A stretch of 6,397 nucleotides of DNA from Actinomycetes bacterium (GCA_030624785.1 JAUXJK010000124.1:1-6397); one strand, 5' to 3'. Positions 1-5,712 are shown, numbered from the stretch's first letter. Notes: a model not told the origin generated them from the sequence alone. Numbers and translations: made by a program.

Positions 1-1
1 C

Positions 2-907
2 CCGGATCCCGTCGTGGCGACGTTTGCGGTTGACATGCCGCCGGATACCGTTGTCGTCGCGGGCCCGATCGGTCTGATCGATTCGCCCGATGCCACGTTC
101 GTATTCGGCGGGACTACTGCAAGCGACAGCTTTGAATGCAGCCTCAATGGTGCGTCATTTCTCCCGTGCCGCTCTGTTCACAACGTTGTCGGTCTGGCCC
201 CGGGCGAGCACGTTCTCGACGTGAGGGCAGTTGATATTGGTGGCGAGCGCGACCCAACACCTGTCAGCGCCTCCTGGACAGTTGTAACGCTTGCCGCAGC
301 GCCGGCGGCGTTCGCGGCCAACGTTCGCAAGGCACGCGTCAAGGCAGGCGACCACCGCGCCACGCTCAGCTGGAAGCGGCCCCGAGGAGAGCAGTTTCGG
401 CGCGTTGAGATCGTGCGCATTCCGGGCAAGAAGAACGCGGCCCGCTCGCTCGTCTACCGCGGCAACAAGATCGCGTTCGTCGACAGGGGTCTCAAGAATG
501 GTGTCGAGCATAGGTGGGTCATCTACGCCACCGACAAGGCTGGCAACCGCTCGGGCGGGGTCGAGTTGGCTGCCACTCCACCGGTGCGTACGCGGCTTGG
601 ACGACGCGCAAAGGTGACGCCTCGAGCCCCTCTTGTTCTCTGGTGGAAACCCGTGAAGAAGGCTCGCTTCTACAACCTTCAGCTCTTCCGGGGACAGAAG
701 AAGGTTCTTAGCTCGTGGCCGACCAATCCGTCCGTGTCGCTGAGCGGTCAGTGGAACTGGGAGGGCAGCAAGCGCAAGCTCTCGCCGGGCGTCTATCGAT
801 GGTTCGTGTGGCCGGGCTTCGGCAAACGGAAGAACTCCAACTTCGGGAAGCTTGTCGGCAGTGGCACCGTCGTGGTCAGGAAACCCAAGGTGCCGAACAA
901 GAGCTAG
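2..907 (+). CDS. C-terminal part of a large exported surface protein with Ig-like/Fn3-like repeats (5' truncated)
   Basis: The reading frame is open to the left edge. The first codons (PDPVVATFAVD) read as a continuation of a beta-sandwich repeat, so the GTG at 14 is probably internal and the gene starts outside the window. Residues below count from that GTG. Residues about 25-90 form the actinobacterial surface repeat: an SFxCSLNGxxFxPC core with Cys42 and Cys52 probably disulfide-bonded, then LxPGxHxLxVRAxD and a closing SWTV strand. Residues about 96-190 resemble a fibronectin type III domain (ATLSWKRP, FVDRGLKNGVEHRWVIYATDKAGN). Residues about 190-297 are a basic, Trp-rich final domain (LWWKP…YRWFVWPGFG). 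No membrane anchor or LPXTG signal is visible at the C-terminus, so attachment must lie upstream or be non-covalent. The role (adhesion or cell envelope) is inferred from architecture only. The gene is convergent with the next one. Confident as a real gene, not as to function. Confidence 0.85.
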   Translation, partial: PDPVVATFAVDMPPDTVVVAGPIGLIDSPDATFVFGGTTASDSFECSLNGASFLPCRSVHNVVGLAPGEHVLDVRAVDIGGERDPTPVSASWTVVTLAAAPAAFAANVRKARVKAGDHRATLSWKRPRGEQFRRVEIVRIPGKKNAARSLVYRGNKIAFVDRGLKNGVEHRWVIYATDKAGNRSGGVELAATPPVRTRLGRRAKVTPRAPLVLWWKPVKKARFYNLQLFRGQKKVLSSWPTNPSVSLSGQWNWEGSKRKLSPGVYRWFVWPGFGKRKNSNFGKLVGSGTVVVRKPKVPNKS

Positions 908-935
908 AACGCAGCCGGCACTGCGACCGACCGCG

Positions 936-1880
936 CTATCCGGTCAAAAAAACACCGACGGCGCTGATCAATAAGAGCAGAGCACCCGCGACCGAAATCT
1001 CCACGCGACGCTCGCGCGCGACAACCGCGATACCGCTCGAGGCGGGCGCAGAGATCGAGGGAACCGCCGCAAGCCCGAGTAACACGATTGCGACAATCAG
1101 ACCGATCATCAGACCGACGACCGAGACCAGGTCGGTCTTCTCGCTCACGGCTACGACGGCTGCAGCTGCGACCAATTCGGTAGGTCTCTCGGTCGACTGC
1201 GTGGACTCGGCTGGCTCCGTGGGGGCTGAGTTGTCCGGCTCGATGGGCTCCAAAGCATTCGAACTCCTCCTTGCGTCCGCAGGAGCCGGCGCGTCTGCGG
1301 CGCTCGACGAAGGGCCGTCCGCGGTGCCATCCGCGATCCTCTGCGTTCCGGCGTCCGGCGCTGCGTTGGCCCCCGGCGTCCCGCTGCCACCGCTCCCACC
1401 ACTGCCGACGGGTGTCGATTCCGGGCCTGGACTGCCGTCGGCAGGAGCCAGGATGTCGCTTTTCGGGGCAGATCCCTGTTGGCCGTCCGATTCTTCAACG
1501 GTTGCGGTCTCTGAGACGTTCTTTCCCGCGGGCGGCACCTTCTTCTTGGCAGGGCGGGTACTGGATCGCTCATCCTTCTTTGGCGCGGCTGCGGGCGGCT
1601 CTGAGGGTGGTGGAGGTGCCGCAGCCGGCGGTGGGGTGCTTGCGACCGGTGGGGCCGCGGCTGGCGGTGCTGGCGCGGCCGGTGCTGGTGCGGGCGGCGC
1701 GGCAGGCTGCCCTGACGACGTCGCCTGGCCTGCCGGAGCTTGATCGGGCGAGCCACCGCCGTGCGATGGCGCAGGATCGGGCGAGGGTGCGGCGGCTGCT
1801 CCTGCAGCGGCGATCGCGAATACGAGCCCTGCAAGTGCGAGCAAGATGATGACGCGACTCCCCCGAGCTCCTTTCGCCAC
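936..1880 (-). CDS. Secreted Pro/Ala-rich protein of unknown function with a C-terminal membrane hairpin
   Basis: I do not recognise a family. The GTG at 1880 gives 314 residues beginning MAKGARGSRV, a basic n-region followed by a hydrophobic core and an AAA/AP signal cleavage site near residue 31. A TTG three codons upstream (1889) is possible but lies only 2 bases behind the AATAAT hexamer. Residues about 32-230 are low complexity: Pro/Ala-rich, with a short Lys-rich patch (PKKDERSSTRPAKKK), a Gly/Ser stretch (GSGGSGGSG) and an acidic Pro/Glu/Thr/Ser segment. Two membrane segments follow at about 250-274 and 293-312, joined by a loop containing RERR. By the positive-inside rule this loop should be cytoplasmic, which leaves the Pro-rich stalk outside. 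The gene lies 57 bases downstream of proB on the same strand, so co-transcription is possible. The opposite strand also has a long open frame, but its composition mirrors this gene. It could be a wall-spanning stalk or an envelope sensor; this is inference. Confidence 0.75.
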   Translation of the reverse strand: MAKGARGSRVIILLALAGLVFAIAAAGAAAAPSPDPAPSHGGGSPDQAPAGQATSSGQPAAPPAPAPAAPAPPAAAPPVASTPPPAAAPPPPSEPPAAAPKKDERSSTRPAKKKVPPAGKNVSETATVEESDGQQGSAPKSDILAPADGSPGPESTPVGSGGSGGSGTPGANAAPDAGTQRIADGTADGPSSSAADAPAPADARRSSNALEPIEPDNSAPTEPAESTQSTERPTELVAAAAVVAVSEKTDLVSVVGLMIGLIVAIVLLGLAAVPSISAPASSGIAVVARERRVEISVAGALLLLISAVGVFLTG

Positions 1881-1891
1881 GATGCCCAACG

Positions 1892-1897
1892 ATTATT
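1892..1897 (-). promoter_or_regulatory. Possible -10 element upstream of the secreted-protein gene
   Basis: On the - strand AATAAT lies 11 bases before the GTG at 1880. It is the most AT-rich spot in the 57-base gap after proB. No -35 and no Shine-Dalgarno are visible. If used, transcription would begin about 4-5 bases before the start codon, giving a nearly leaderless mRNA. Weak evidence: one hexamer with one mismatch to TATAAT. Confidence 0.25.
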
Positions 1898-1937
1898 GCG
1901 GGCGCTCAGGACGCCGAGCGGAGCTGCGCGCCCGGGC

Positions 1938-2984
1938 TTACTCGTAGATCACGAGACGGTCACGGTGCACCGCCTCGAGAGTCCGCGGCCTTCCGGCGAT
2001 ATCACTAGAGCTTGCTCCAGCAAGGCCCTTCCCGAACGCCTCGCCGCCTGGCCCGACCAGTTCCACGCCGTCCCCGGCGTCGAAGTTTCCCTCGCACCTC
2101 ACGACGCCAACGGCGAGGAGGCTTCGCCCATCCGACCTCAACGCGCGCTCCGCGCCGGCGTCGACGTGGAGTCGTCCGCTGACTGGCTTTGCGAAGCGCA
2201 ACCAGAGCTTGAAGGCCGAGGGTGCTTCCGCCTTTGGCGCAAACTTCGTGCCCCGTGGCACTCCCGCGACTAGCGGCCCGATCACGTCGTCGGCGTGCCC
2301 CGCCGCGATCACCGTTGGAACGCCTGCGGATGCGGCCATCTCGGCTGCGACGACCTTGCTTTTCATTCCGCCCTTTCCAAGAGATGACATGCCGCTGAAT
2401 TCGGCGGAATCGACTGCGCGCCCGTCCTCGATCAGGCTCGCACCAGGAGTGCCTGGAGCGTGCGTATAGACGCCCTCTACCTCGGTGAGCAGGATGAGCA
2501 GTCTCGCGGATAGGAGCGCGGCGACCTGTGCGGCTAGTGCGTCGTTGTCGCCGAATGTGATCTCGTCGGTGGCAGTCGCGTCGTTCTCATTGACCACGGG
2601 AACGGCACGCATGTCGAGCAACGCCCTCAACGCGTTTCGCGCATTCAGATATGTGGCCCGATCCGCGACGTCCTCCGCCGTCAACAGGATCTGAGCGGAT
2701 TGCAGACCATGTCGCGCAAGCTCCTCCTCCCAGACCCGCTGTAGCCGCGACTGGCCGAGTGCCGATGCGGCTTGCAGCTTCGGGATGCTTCGAGGCCGCG
2801 AAGAGAGCTTCATTCTGCGCAATCCCAGTGCGATTGCACCTGACGAGACGACGCAGACTGGCGTTCGGTCGGCAACGAGCTCCGCGATCTCACGGCAGCG
2901 ACGGGTGATCACCGAGCGACGGGCACGGCCCGCCGAGTCGACGACCAGGCTCGATCCCAGCTTTACGACAACCGGCTTCTTCAC
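1938..2984 (-). CDS. proB: Glutamate 5-kinase with C-terminal PUA domain
   Basis: The enzyme phosphorylates the gamma-carboxylate of L-glutamate with ATP, the first step of proline synthesis; the unstable product passes to ProA. The 348 residues fit the family (E. coli 367). The amino-acid-kinase domain spans about 1-250: VVVKLGSS (5-12), VVSSGAIALG (45-54), VPVVNENDA (128-136), FGDNDALAA (144-152) and GKGGMKSK (203-210). The last is usually GTGGM with Thr where this protein has Lys204. Residues about 265-345 form a PUA domain (SGRLHVDAGAERAL…GDGVELVG), as in full-length bacterial enzymes. The GTG at 2984 puts VVVKLGSS at the expected N-terminal position, but no Shine-Dalgarno precedes it. 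proA lies 76 bases upstream on the same strand, supporting a proA-proB operon; the order is the reverse of the common proB-proA. Function is well supported; the start is good but not proven. Confidence 0.95.
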   Translation of the reverse strand: MKKPVVVKLGSSLVVDSAGRARRSVITRRCREIAELVADRTPVCVVSSGAIALGLRRMKLSSRPRSIPKLQAASALGQSRLQRVWEEELARHGLQSAQILLTAEDVADRATYLNARNALRALLDMRAVPVVNENDATATDEITFGDNDALAAQVAALLSARLLILLTEVEGVYTHAPGTPGASLIEDGRAVDSAEFSGMSSLGKGGMKSKVVAAEMAASAGVPTVIAAGHADDVIGPLVAGVPRGTKFAPKAEAPSAFKLWLRFAKPVSGRLHVDAGAERALRSDGRSLLAVGVVRCEGNFDAGDGVELVGPGGEAFGKGLAGASSSDIAGRPRTLEAVHRDRLVIYE

Positions 2985-3060
2985 GTTGTCGCCCGTTGAA
3001 TCGGTCTAAGCGTCGCGACGACGGGTCGAGGCGCTGCAAAGGCGGATTCCACGAGGCTTG
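2985..3060 (-). other. proA-proB intergenic spacer with a small palindrome
   Basis: The 76-base gap between the proA stop and the proB GTG contains a perfect 10-base palindrome, CGTCGCGACG, at 3011-3020. It is flanked by complementary cccgt (2992-2996) and acggg (3021-3025), so the mRNA could fold a hairpin just before the proB start. There is no T-run, so it is not a terminator, and I see no convincing -10 or Shine-Dalgarno. It might modulate proB translation or mRNA stability, or be chance in GC-rich DNA. Confidence 0.3.
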
Positions 3061-4323
3061 TCACCGTCGCTGGCTCATATCGCCCGTGACCCGGTACTGC
3101 CGCAACCACAGGTCACGATAGGTGACCGGCCCGCGAGGGCCCGGCGAGAAATCGACGTTGATTCCGGTCTCAGGCGCACCCGTCAACGCGTAGCCATCCG
3201 TATAGCGCGTACTCGCGTGCCAGAACGCGGCCGTGCCTCGATAGGCGTCGAGAAACCTTTCGGCCGCGTCAGCGTCCTCAGCCACGATCCCTGCCGCCAA
3301 TCCTGACGTCTCTTCGTTCGCGATTGTCGTAGCCTCCTTGAGATCATCGACCAGGTCGATCGTGATCGTCGCGACCCGGTCTGAATCGTTGGCCCATTCG
3401 TGGCCGATCGAGACATCAAGCGGGTGGGCATCGAGGCCCAGCGCCGCCGCGCGCTCGGTTGCTCGCACCTCGATGTTGAGCCGGCGCACGCACGCGACAA
3501 GATTCGGCGCCTGGGCGGCCGCAGCTCGGTCGACCAGGAGGAGATTCAATCGGTTGCATACCCCCAGGCGGTCAAGGCTGTCCGTGACAAGCTTGCTCGC
3601 CTTGTCTGGGTCGGCACTCCCGTGGACATATAGCACTCCACCGCCTTCCGCGTGCGCGAGTGCTCTAACGCCGTGCTCGGCAGCCACCCGAGTAAGGGTC
3701 TCGGTAGTTTCGCCGCTTCCGCGAAGGATTACGAGCGGGATGAGTTCGGGCATTGACGCGATCAGACGAGCACCCTCCCTCTCGGCTGAGCGAACGAGCC
3801 CGACCGCACCCGGAGGAAGACCAGCCTGAGCAAGGGCAGGGCGGACTACCTCGTCTACAAGCTCGGTAACGGTCGCCAGAGCGGCACCGCCGGTTCGGAG
3901 AACGGCACAGTTGAGGCTCTTGAGAAGTTGCGCTGCGATGTCGAGTGCCACGTTGGGACGGGCTTCGAAGTTGGCTCCCACGACGCCGATCGGAATACGA
4001 CGCTCCTCAACCTCCAGACCGTCTGGCTGGCGCCAGCGCTCGCCACGGCGCTCGAGTCCCGCTATCGAAGCCACGCTTTCGAGCTGGATCGCGAGTCCTT
4101 CGATTCGCTCGTCATCGAGGCGCAGGCGATCGAGTGTGCCGGCATCGAGGCGGGCCGAGGCCGCCGCGACGTCGTCACTGTTGGCTTTCAAGATCGAGGC
4201 GGACCGTTCGCGGACCAACGCTGCCGCGCCGCGGAGCGCCTCGCTGACTCCGGCGTCTGTCAGATGTGGCAGAGCATCTCGCGCGGCCCGAGCCTCGTTT
4301 TCGACCAGTTCTCGCAACTCCAT
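3061..4323 (-). CDS. proA: Glutamate-5-semialdehyde dehydrogenase (gamma-glutamyl phosphate reductase), divergent
   Basis: It reduces L-glutamyl 5-phosphate with NADPH to glutamate 5-semialdehyde, the second proline step, working with ProB encoded directly downstream. From the ATG at 4323 it is 420 residues, matching the family (E. coli 417). A GTG at 4356 would add 11 residues that extend past the -10, so I rejected it. Family marks: IPIGVVGANFEARPNVALDIAAQLLKS-like cofactor segment (about 110-136), GLPPGAVGLV, catalytic Cys256 in GVCNRLNLLLV, and ASTRYTDG (about 370-377). Several motifs depart from what I recall of the E. coli protein: VCNxxETLLV has become VCNRLNLLLV, the IPRGG stretch reads VILRGSG, and the C-terminal ARGPMGL…TTYKW is replaced by PGPRGPVTYRDLWLRQYRVTGD. 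Context with proB argues it is still ProA. No Shine-Dalgarno exists, and a TATAAC lies 7 bases before the ATG, so the mRNA is probably leaderless. Confidence 0.92.
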   Translation of the reverse strand: MELRELVENEARAARDALPHLTDAGVSEALRGAAALVRERSASILKANSDDVAAASARLDAGTLDRLRLDDERIEGLAIQLESVASIAGLERRGERWRQPDGLEVEERRIPIGVVGANFEARPNVALDIAAQLLKSLNCAVLRTGGAALATVTELVDEVVRPALAQAGLPPGAVGLVRSAEREGARLIASMPELIPLVILRGSGETTETLTRVAAEHGVRALAHAEGGGVLYVHGSADPDKASKLVTDSLDRLGVCNRLNLLLVDRAAAAQAPNLVACVRRLNIEVRATERAAALGLDAHPLDVSIGHEWANDSDRVATITIDLVDDLKEATTIANEETSGLAAGIVAEDADAAERFLDAYRGTAAFWHASTRYTDGYALTGAPETGINVDFSPGPRGPVTYRDLWLRQYRVTGDMSQRR

Positions 4324-4330
4324 GTTCTGC

Positions 4331-4336
4331 GTTATA
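4331..4336 (-). promoter_or_regulatory. proA: -10 element of the proA promoter (leaderless transcript)
   Basis: The - strand reads TATAAC, one mismatch from TATAAT, followed by exactly 7 bases (GCAGAAC) and then the proA ATG. That spacing puts the transcription start at or next to the A of the ATG. No TTGACA-like -35 is found at 16-19 bases; that position is taken by the palindrome at 4347-4364. This -10 shares the bases 4333-4336 with the divergent thrC -10. Confidence 0.6.
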
Positions 4337-4338
4337 CT
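4333..4338 (+). promoter_or_regulatory. thrC: -10 element of the thrC/riboswitch promoter
   Basis: TATACT on the + strand is one mismatch from TATAAT. Transcription from it would start near 4344-4346, just ahead of the palindrome and about 15 bases before the first paired base of the SAM aptamer, so the whole riboswitch would be transcribed. A candidate -35 (ttctcg, 4309-4314, 18-base spacer) is weak. The element overlaps the proA -10, so polymerase could occupy only one direction at a time. Confidence 0.5.
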
Positions 4339-4346
4339 CGCTACTT

Positions 4347-4364
4347 GAGCGGGCACGCCCGCTC
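4347..4364. repeat. 18-base inverted repeat between the divergent promoters and the riboswitch
   Basis: gagcgggc (4347-4354) is the exact reverse complement of gcccgctc (4357-4364), leaving a 2-base centre. It covers the place where a -35 of the proA promoter should be. It is also the expected first segment of the thrC leader RNA. Its right arm includes 4361-4364, the outer four bases of riboswitch helix P1, so in RNA the two pairings are mutually exclusive. It may be a protein operator, a 5' RNA hairpin, or an anti-P1 element. Confidence 0.55.
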
Positions 4365-4477
4365 GGCATCAAGAGAGGCAGAGGGACCGGCCCTGTGAAG
4401 CCTCGGCAACCTACCCCGATCCAAAACCGGGTGTGGTGCCAATTCCGGCCGAGCTTCGGCTCGGGTAGATGGTGAGC
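4361..4477 (+). promoter_or_regulatory. SAM-I (S-box) riboswitch aptamer upstream of thrC
   Basis: This RNA binds S-adenosylmethionine and controls the downstream gene. The conserved core is easily read: tcaagagaggcagagggac, then ctgtgaagcctcggcaacc, then gtggtgccaattccgg. Helices traced by hand: P1 4361-4370 with 4468-4477 (ten pairs, one G-G mismatch at 4366/4472, one G-U); P2a gaggc 4375-4379 with gcctc 4400-4404; P2b aggg 4382-4385 with ccct 4391-4394; P3 acc 4409-4411 with ggt 4435-4437 plus cccg 4415-4418 with cggg 4428-4431; P4 ccgagc/gctcgg 4449-4464 capped by a TTCG tetraloop. The tertiary pseudoknot is preserved: P2 loop ccgg (4387-4390) pairs with ccgg (4445-4448), where SAM-I normally has CUGG with CCAG. 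No terminator follows; the thrC Shine-Dalgarno starts 5 bases after P1, so I infer translational control. It does not match the SAM-IV type common in other actinobacteria. Confidence 0.93.
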
Positions 4478-4481
4478 GAGA

Positions 4482-4488
4482 AAAGGAG
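4482..4488 (+). promoter_or_regulatory. thrC: Strong Shine-Dalgarno of thrC, next to riboswitch P1
   Basis: aaaggag lies 6 bases before the ATG at 4495 and 4 bases after the last P1 base. It decides the start against the ATG at 4469 inside P1. It is the only clear Shine-Dalgarno in the window and the likely target of the riboswitch. A gagcc (4486-4490) could pair with ggctc (4458-4462) only if helix P4 opens; I see no better anti-Shine-Dalgarno. Confidence 0.8.
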
Positions 4489-4494
4489 CCTGAG

Positions 4495-5712
4495 ATGTCC
4501 GCTACAACCCTTAGCTGTCGTGCATGTGGTAAAGACCACGGCACTACCGAGGCCGCTGTCTGCAGCGCGTGCTTCGGGCCGCTCGACCCTGAGTACGACC
4601 TGGAGAGGCTGCGCACTGAGCTCACACGCGAGCGGATTGCTACCGGGCCGCACTCGCTGTGGCGCTACGCAGATCTGCTGCCCGTGTCGCCGGCGGCAGA
4701 GCCACGACTCGCTCCGGGGTGGACTCCTCTGGTCTCCGCTCCCCGGCTCGCTACCGTTGTCGGTGTTGGTGAGCTGTATCTGAAGCTCGACACGGCGAAT
4801 CCAACTCACTCGTTCAAGGACCGGGTCGTTGCAGTAGCTGCAGCGCGAGCTCAGGAGCTCGGCCTACAGACGCTCTCGTGCTCCTCGACCGGCAATCTGG
4901 CGAACGCGGTCGCGGCTCGCGCTGCGGCGGAAGGACTCGAAGCCGCAGTGCTGTGCCCTGCCGACCTCGAGCCCGAGAAGCTCATTGCAACATCTGTTTA
5001 TGGCGCGACGATCTACGCCGTCGACGGCACGTATGACGACTGCAGCCGACTGAGCGTCGAGCTCTCCTTCGAGCTCCCGTGGGGCTTCGTCAATGTCGGA
5101 CTCCGCGCGTACTACGGAGAAGGGTCGAAGACGCTGGCGTTCGAGATCGCCGAGCAACTCGACTGGCAGTTTCCGGACGTCGTGGTGGCCCCGATCGCGT
5201 CCGGCGCGATGTTCTCCAAGGTGACGCAAGGGTTCGAGGAGTTCAAAGAGGTTGGCCTGGTCGATGGACCATGCCCAAGAATGATCGGTGGACAGGCCGC
5301 CGGATGCTCTCCGGTTGCGACGGCCTTCGACTCGGGAGAGCCATTTGTGCCCGTTCGTCCGGACAGCATCGCGCGCTCGCTGGCGATCGGAAACCCGGCC
5401 GACGGTAACTTTGCGGTCGCAGCCGCAAACGCCACCGGCGGCGCGATCCACACGGTGGCCGAGGACTCCATCGGCCTGAACATGTCGCTGCTTGCTGAAA
5501 CGACGGGCGTCTTTGGCGAGACCGCGACAGGTGTGACGCTTGGGGCGCTGCGTGAAGCGGTCGAACGTGGCCAGGTTGGCGAGAACGATCGAGTCGTACT
5601 TCTGGTCACAGGAGACGGTCTCAAGACGCCCAAGCCAGTGGCTGACGGTTTCGATCCGGTGCGGATTGGGGCCGACGCCGAAGCGCTTCTCGAACTGCTC
5701 GGCGTCGCCTAG
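4495..5712 (+). CDS. thrC: Threonine synthase with N-terminal zinc-ribbon-like segment
   Basis: A cytoplasmic PLP enzyme of fold type II that converts O-phospho-L-homoserine to L-threonine and phosphate, the last step of threonine synthesis. The 405 residues fit the shorter bacterial/archaeal class. Residues 8-26 have CxxC…CxxC (Cys8, Cys11, Cys23, Cys26), a probable zinc-binding segment seen in many members. The PLP lysine is Lys108 in THSFKDR. SCSSTGNLANAVAARAA (128-144) contacts cofactor and substrate, PIASGAMFSK (233-242) is the phosphate-binding loop, and VTGDGLKTP (371-379) is a typical C-terminal motif. The start is fixed by a strong Shine-Dalgarno. The gene is preceded by a SAM-I riboswitch and divergent from proA; the CoA-ligase gene follows after 27 bases. 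A related PLP enzyme such as cysteate or 2,3-diaminopropionate synthase cannot be excluded by eye, but the motifs favour threonine synthase. SAM control is unusual and raises the question of a role nearer to methionine metabolism. Confidence 0.92.
   Translation: MSATTLSCRACGKDHGTTEAAVCSACFGPLDPEYDLERLRTELTRERIATGPHSLWRYADLLPVSPAAEPRLAPGWTPLVSAPRLATVVGVGELYLKLDTANPTHSFKDRVVAVAAARAQELGLQTLSCSSTGNLANAVAARAAAEGLEAAVLCPADLEPEKLIATSVYGATIYAVDGTYDDCSRLSVELSFELPWGFVNVGLRAYYGEGSKTLAFEIAEQLDWQFPDVVVAPIASGAMFSKVTQGFEEFKEVGLVDGPCPRMIGGQAAGCSPVATAFDSGEPFVPVRPDSIARSLAIGNPADGNFAVAAANATGGAIHTVAEDSIGLNMSLLAETTGVFGETATGVTLGALREAVERGQVGENDRVVLLVTGDGLKTPKPVADGFDPVRIGADAEALLELLGVA

Noticed and set aside
929..952. 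Hairpin gaccg/cggtc followed by seven A, resembling a terminator between the two convergent genes
   Set aside because: On the + strand the hairpin is followed by A, not T. On the - strand the T-run precedes the hairpin and encodes the end of the secreted protein (VFLTG). Neither direction gives an intrinsic terminator.
715..1743. Long + strand open frame of 342 codons overlapping the secreted-protein gene
   Set aside because: It overlaps the 3' end of the surface-protein gene out of frame and is the mirror of the Pro/Ala-rich - strand gene, showing Gly/Ala/Ser runs with no domain. The - strand frame has a proper signal peptide and membrane segments.
4323..4356. GTG at 4356 as the proA start (11 extra residues)
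   Set aside because: The extension would run through the TATAAC element and the palindrome. The ATG at 4323 gives the usual family length and ideal leaderless spacing.
4361..4477. SAM-IV or a T-box leader instead of SAM-I
   Set aside because: The aagagaggcagaggga…gtgaagcctcggcaacc…ggtgccaattcc core, the P2 loop pseudoknot and P1 all follow the SAM-I plan. No T-box sequence or specifier stem is seen.
4469..4783. ATG at 4469 and its + strand frame upstream of thrC
   Set aside because: The ATG is part of the 3' strand of riboswitch P1 and its frame overlaps thrC out of register with no recognisable protein.
4864..5451. 195-codon - strand frame inside thrC
   Set aside because: It is antisense to strongly conserved threonine synthase motifs, has no ribosome site, and shows a composition expected of a shadow frame in GC-rich DNA.
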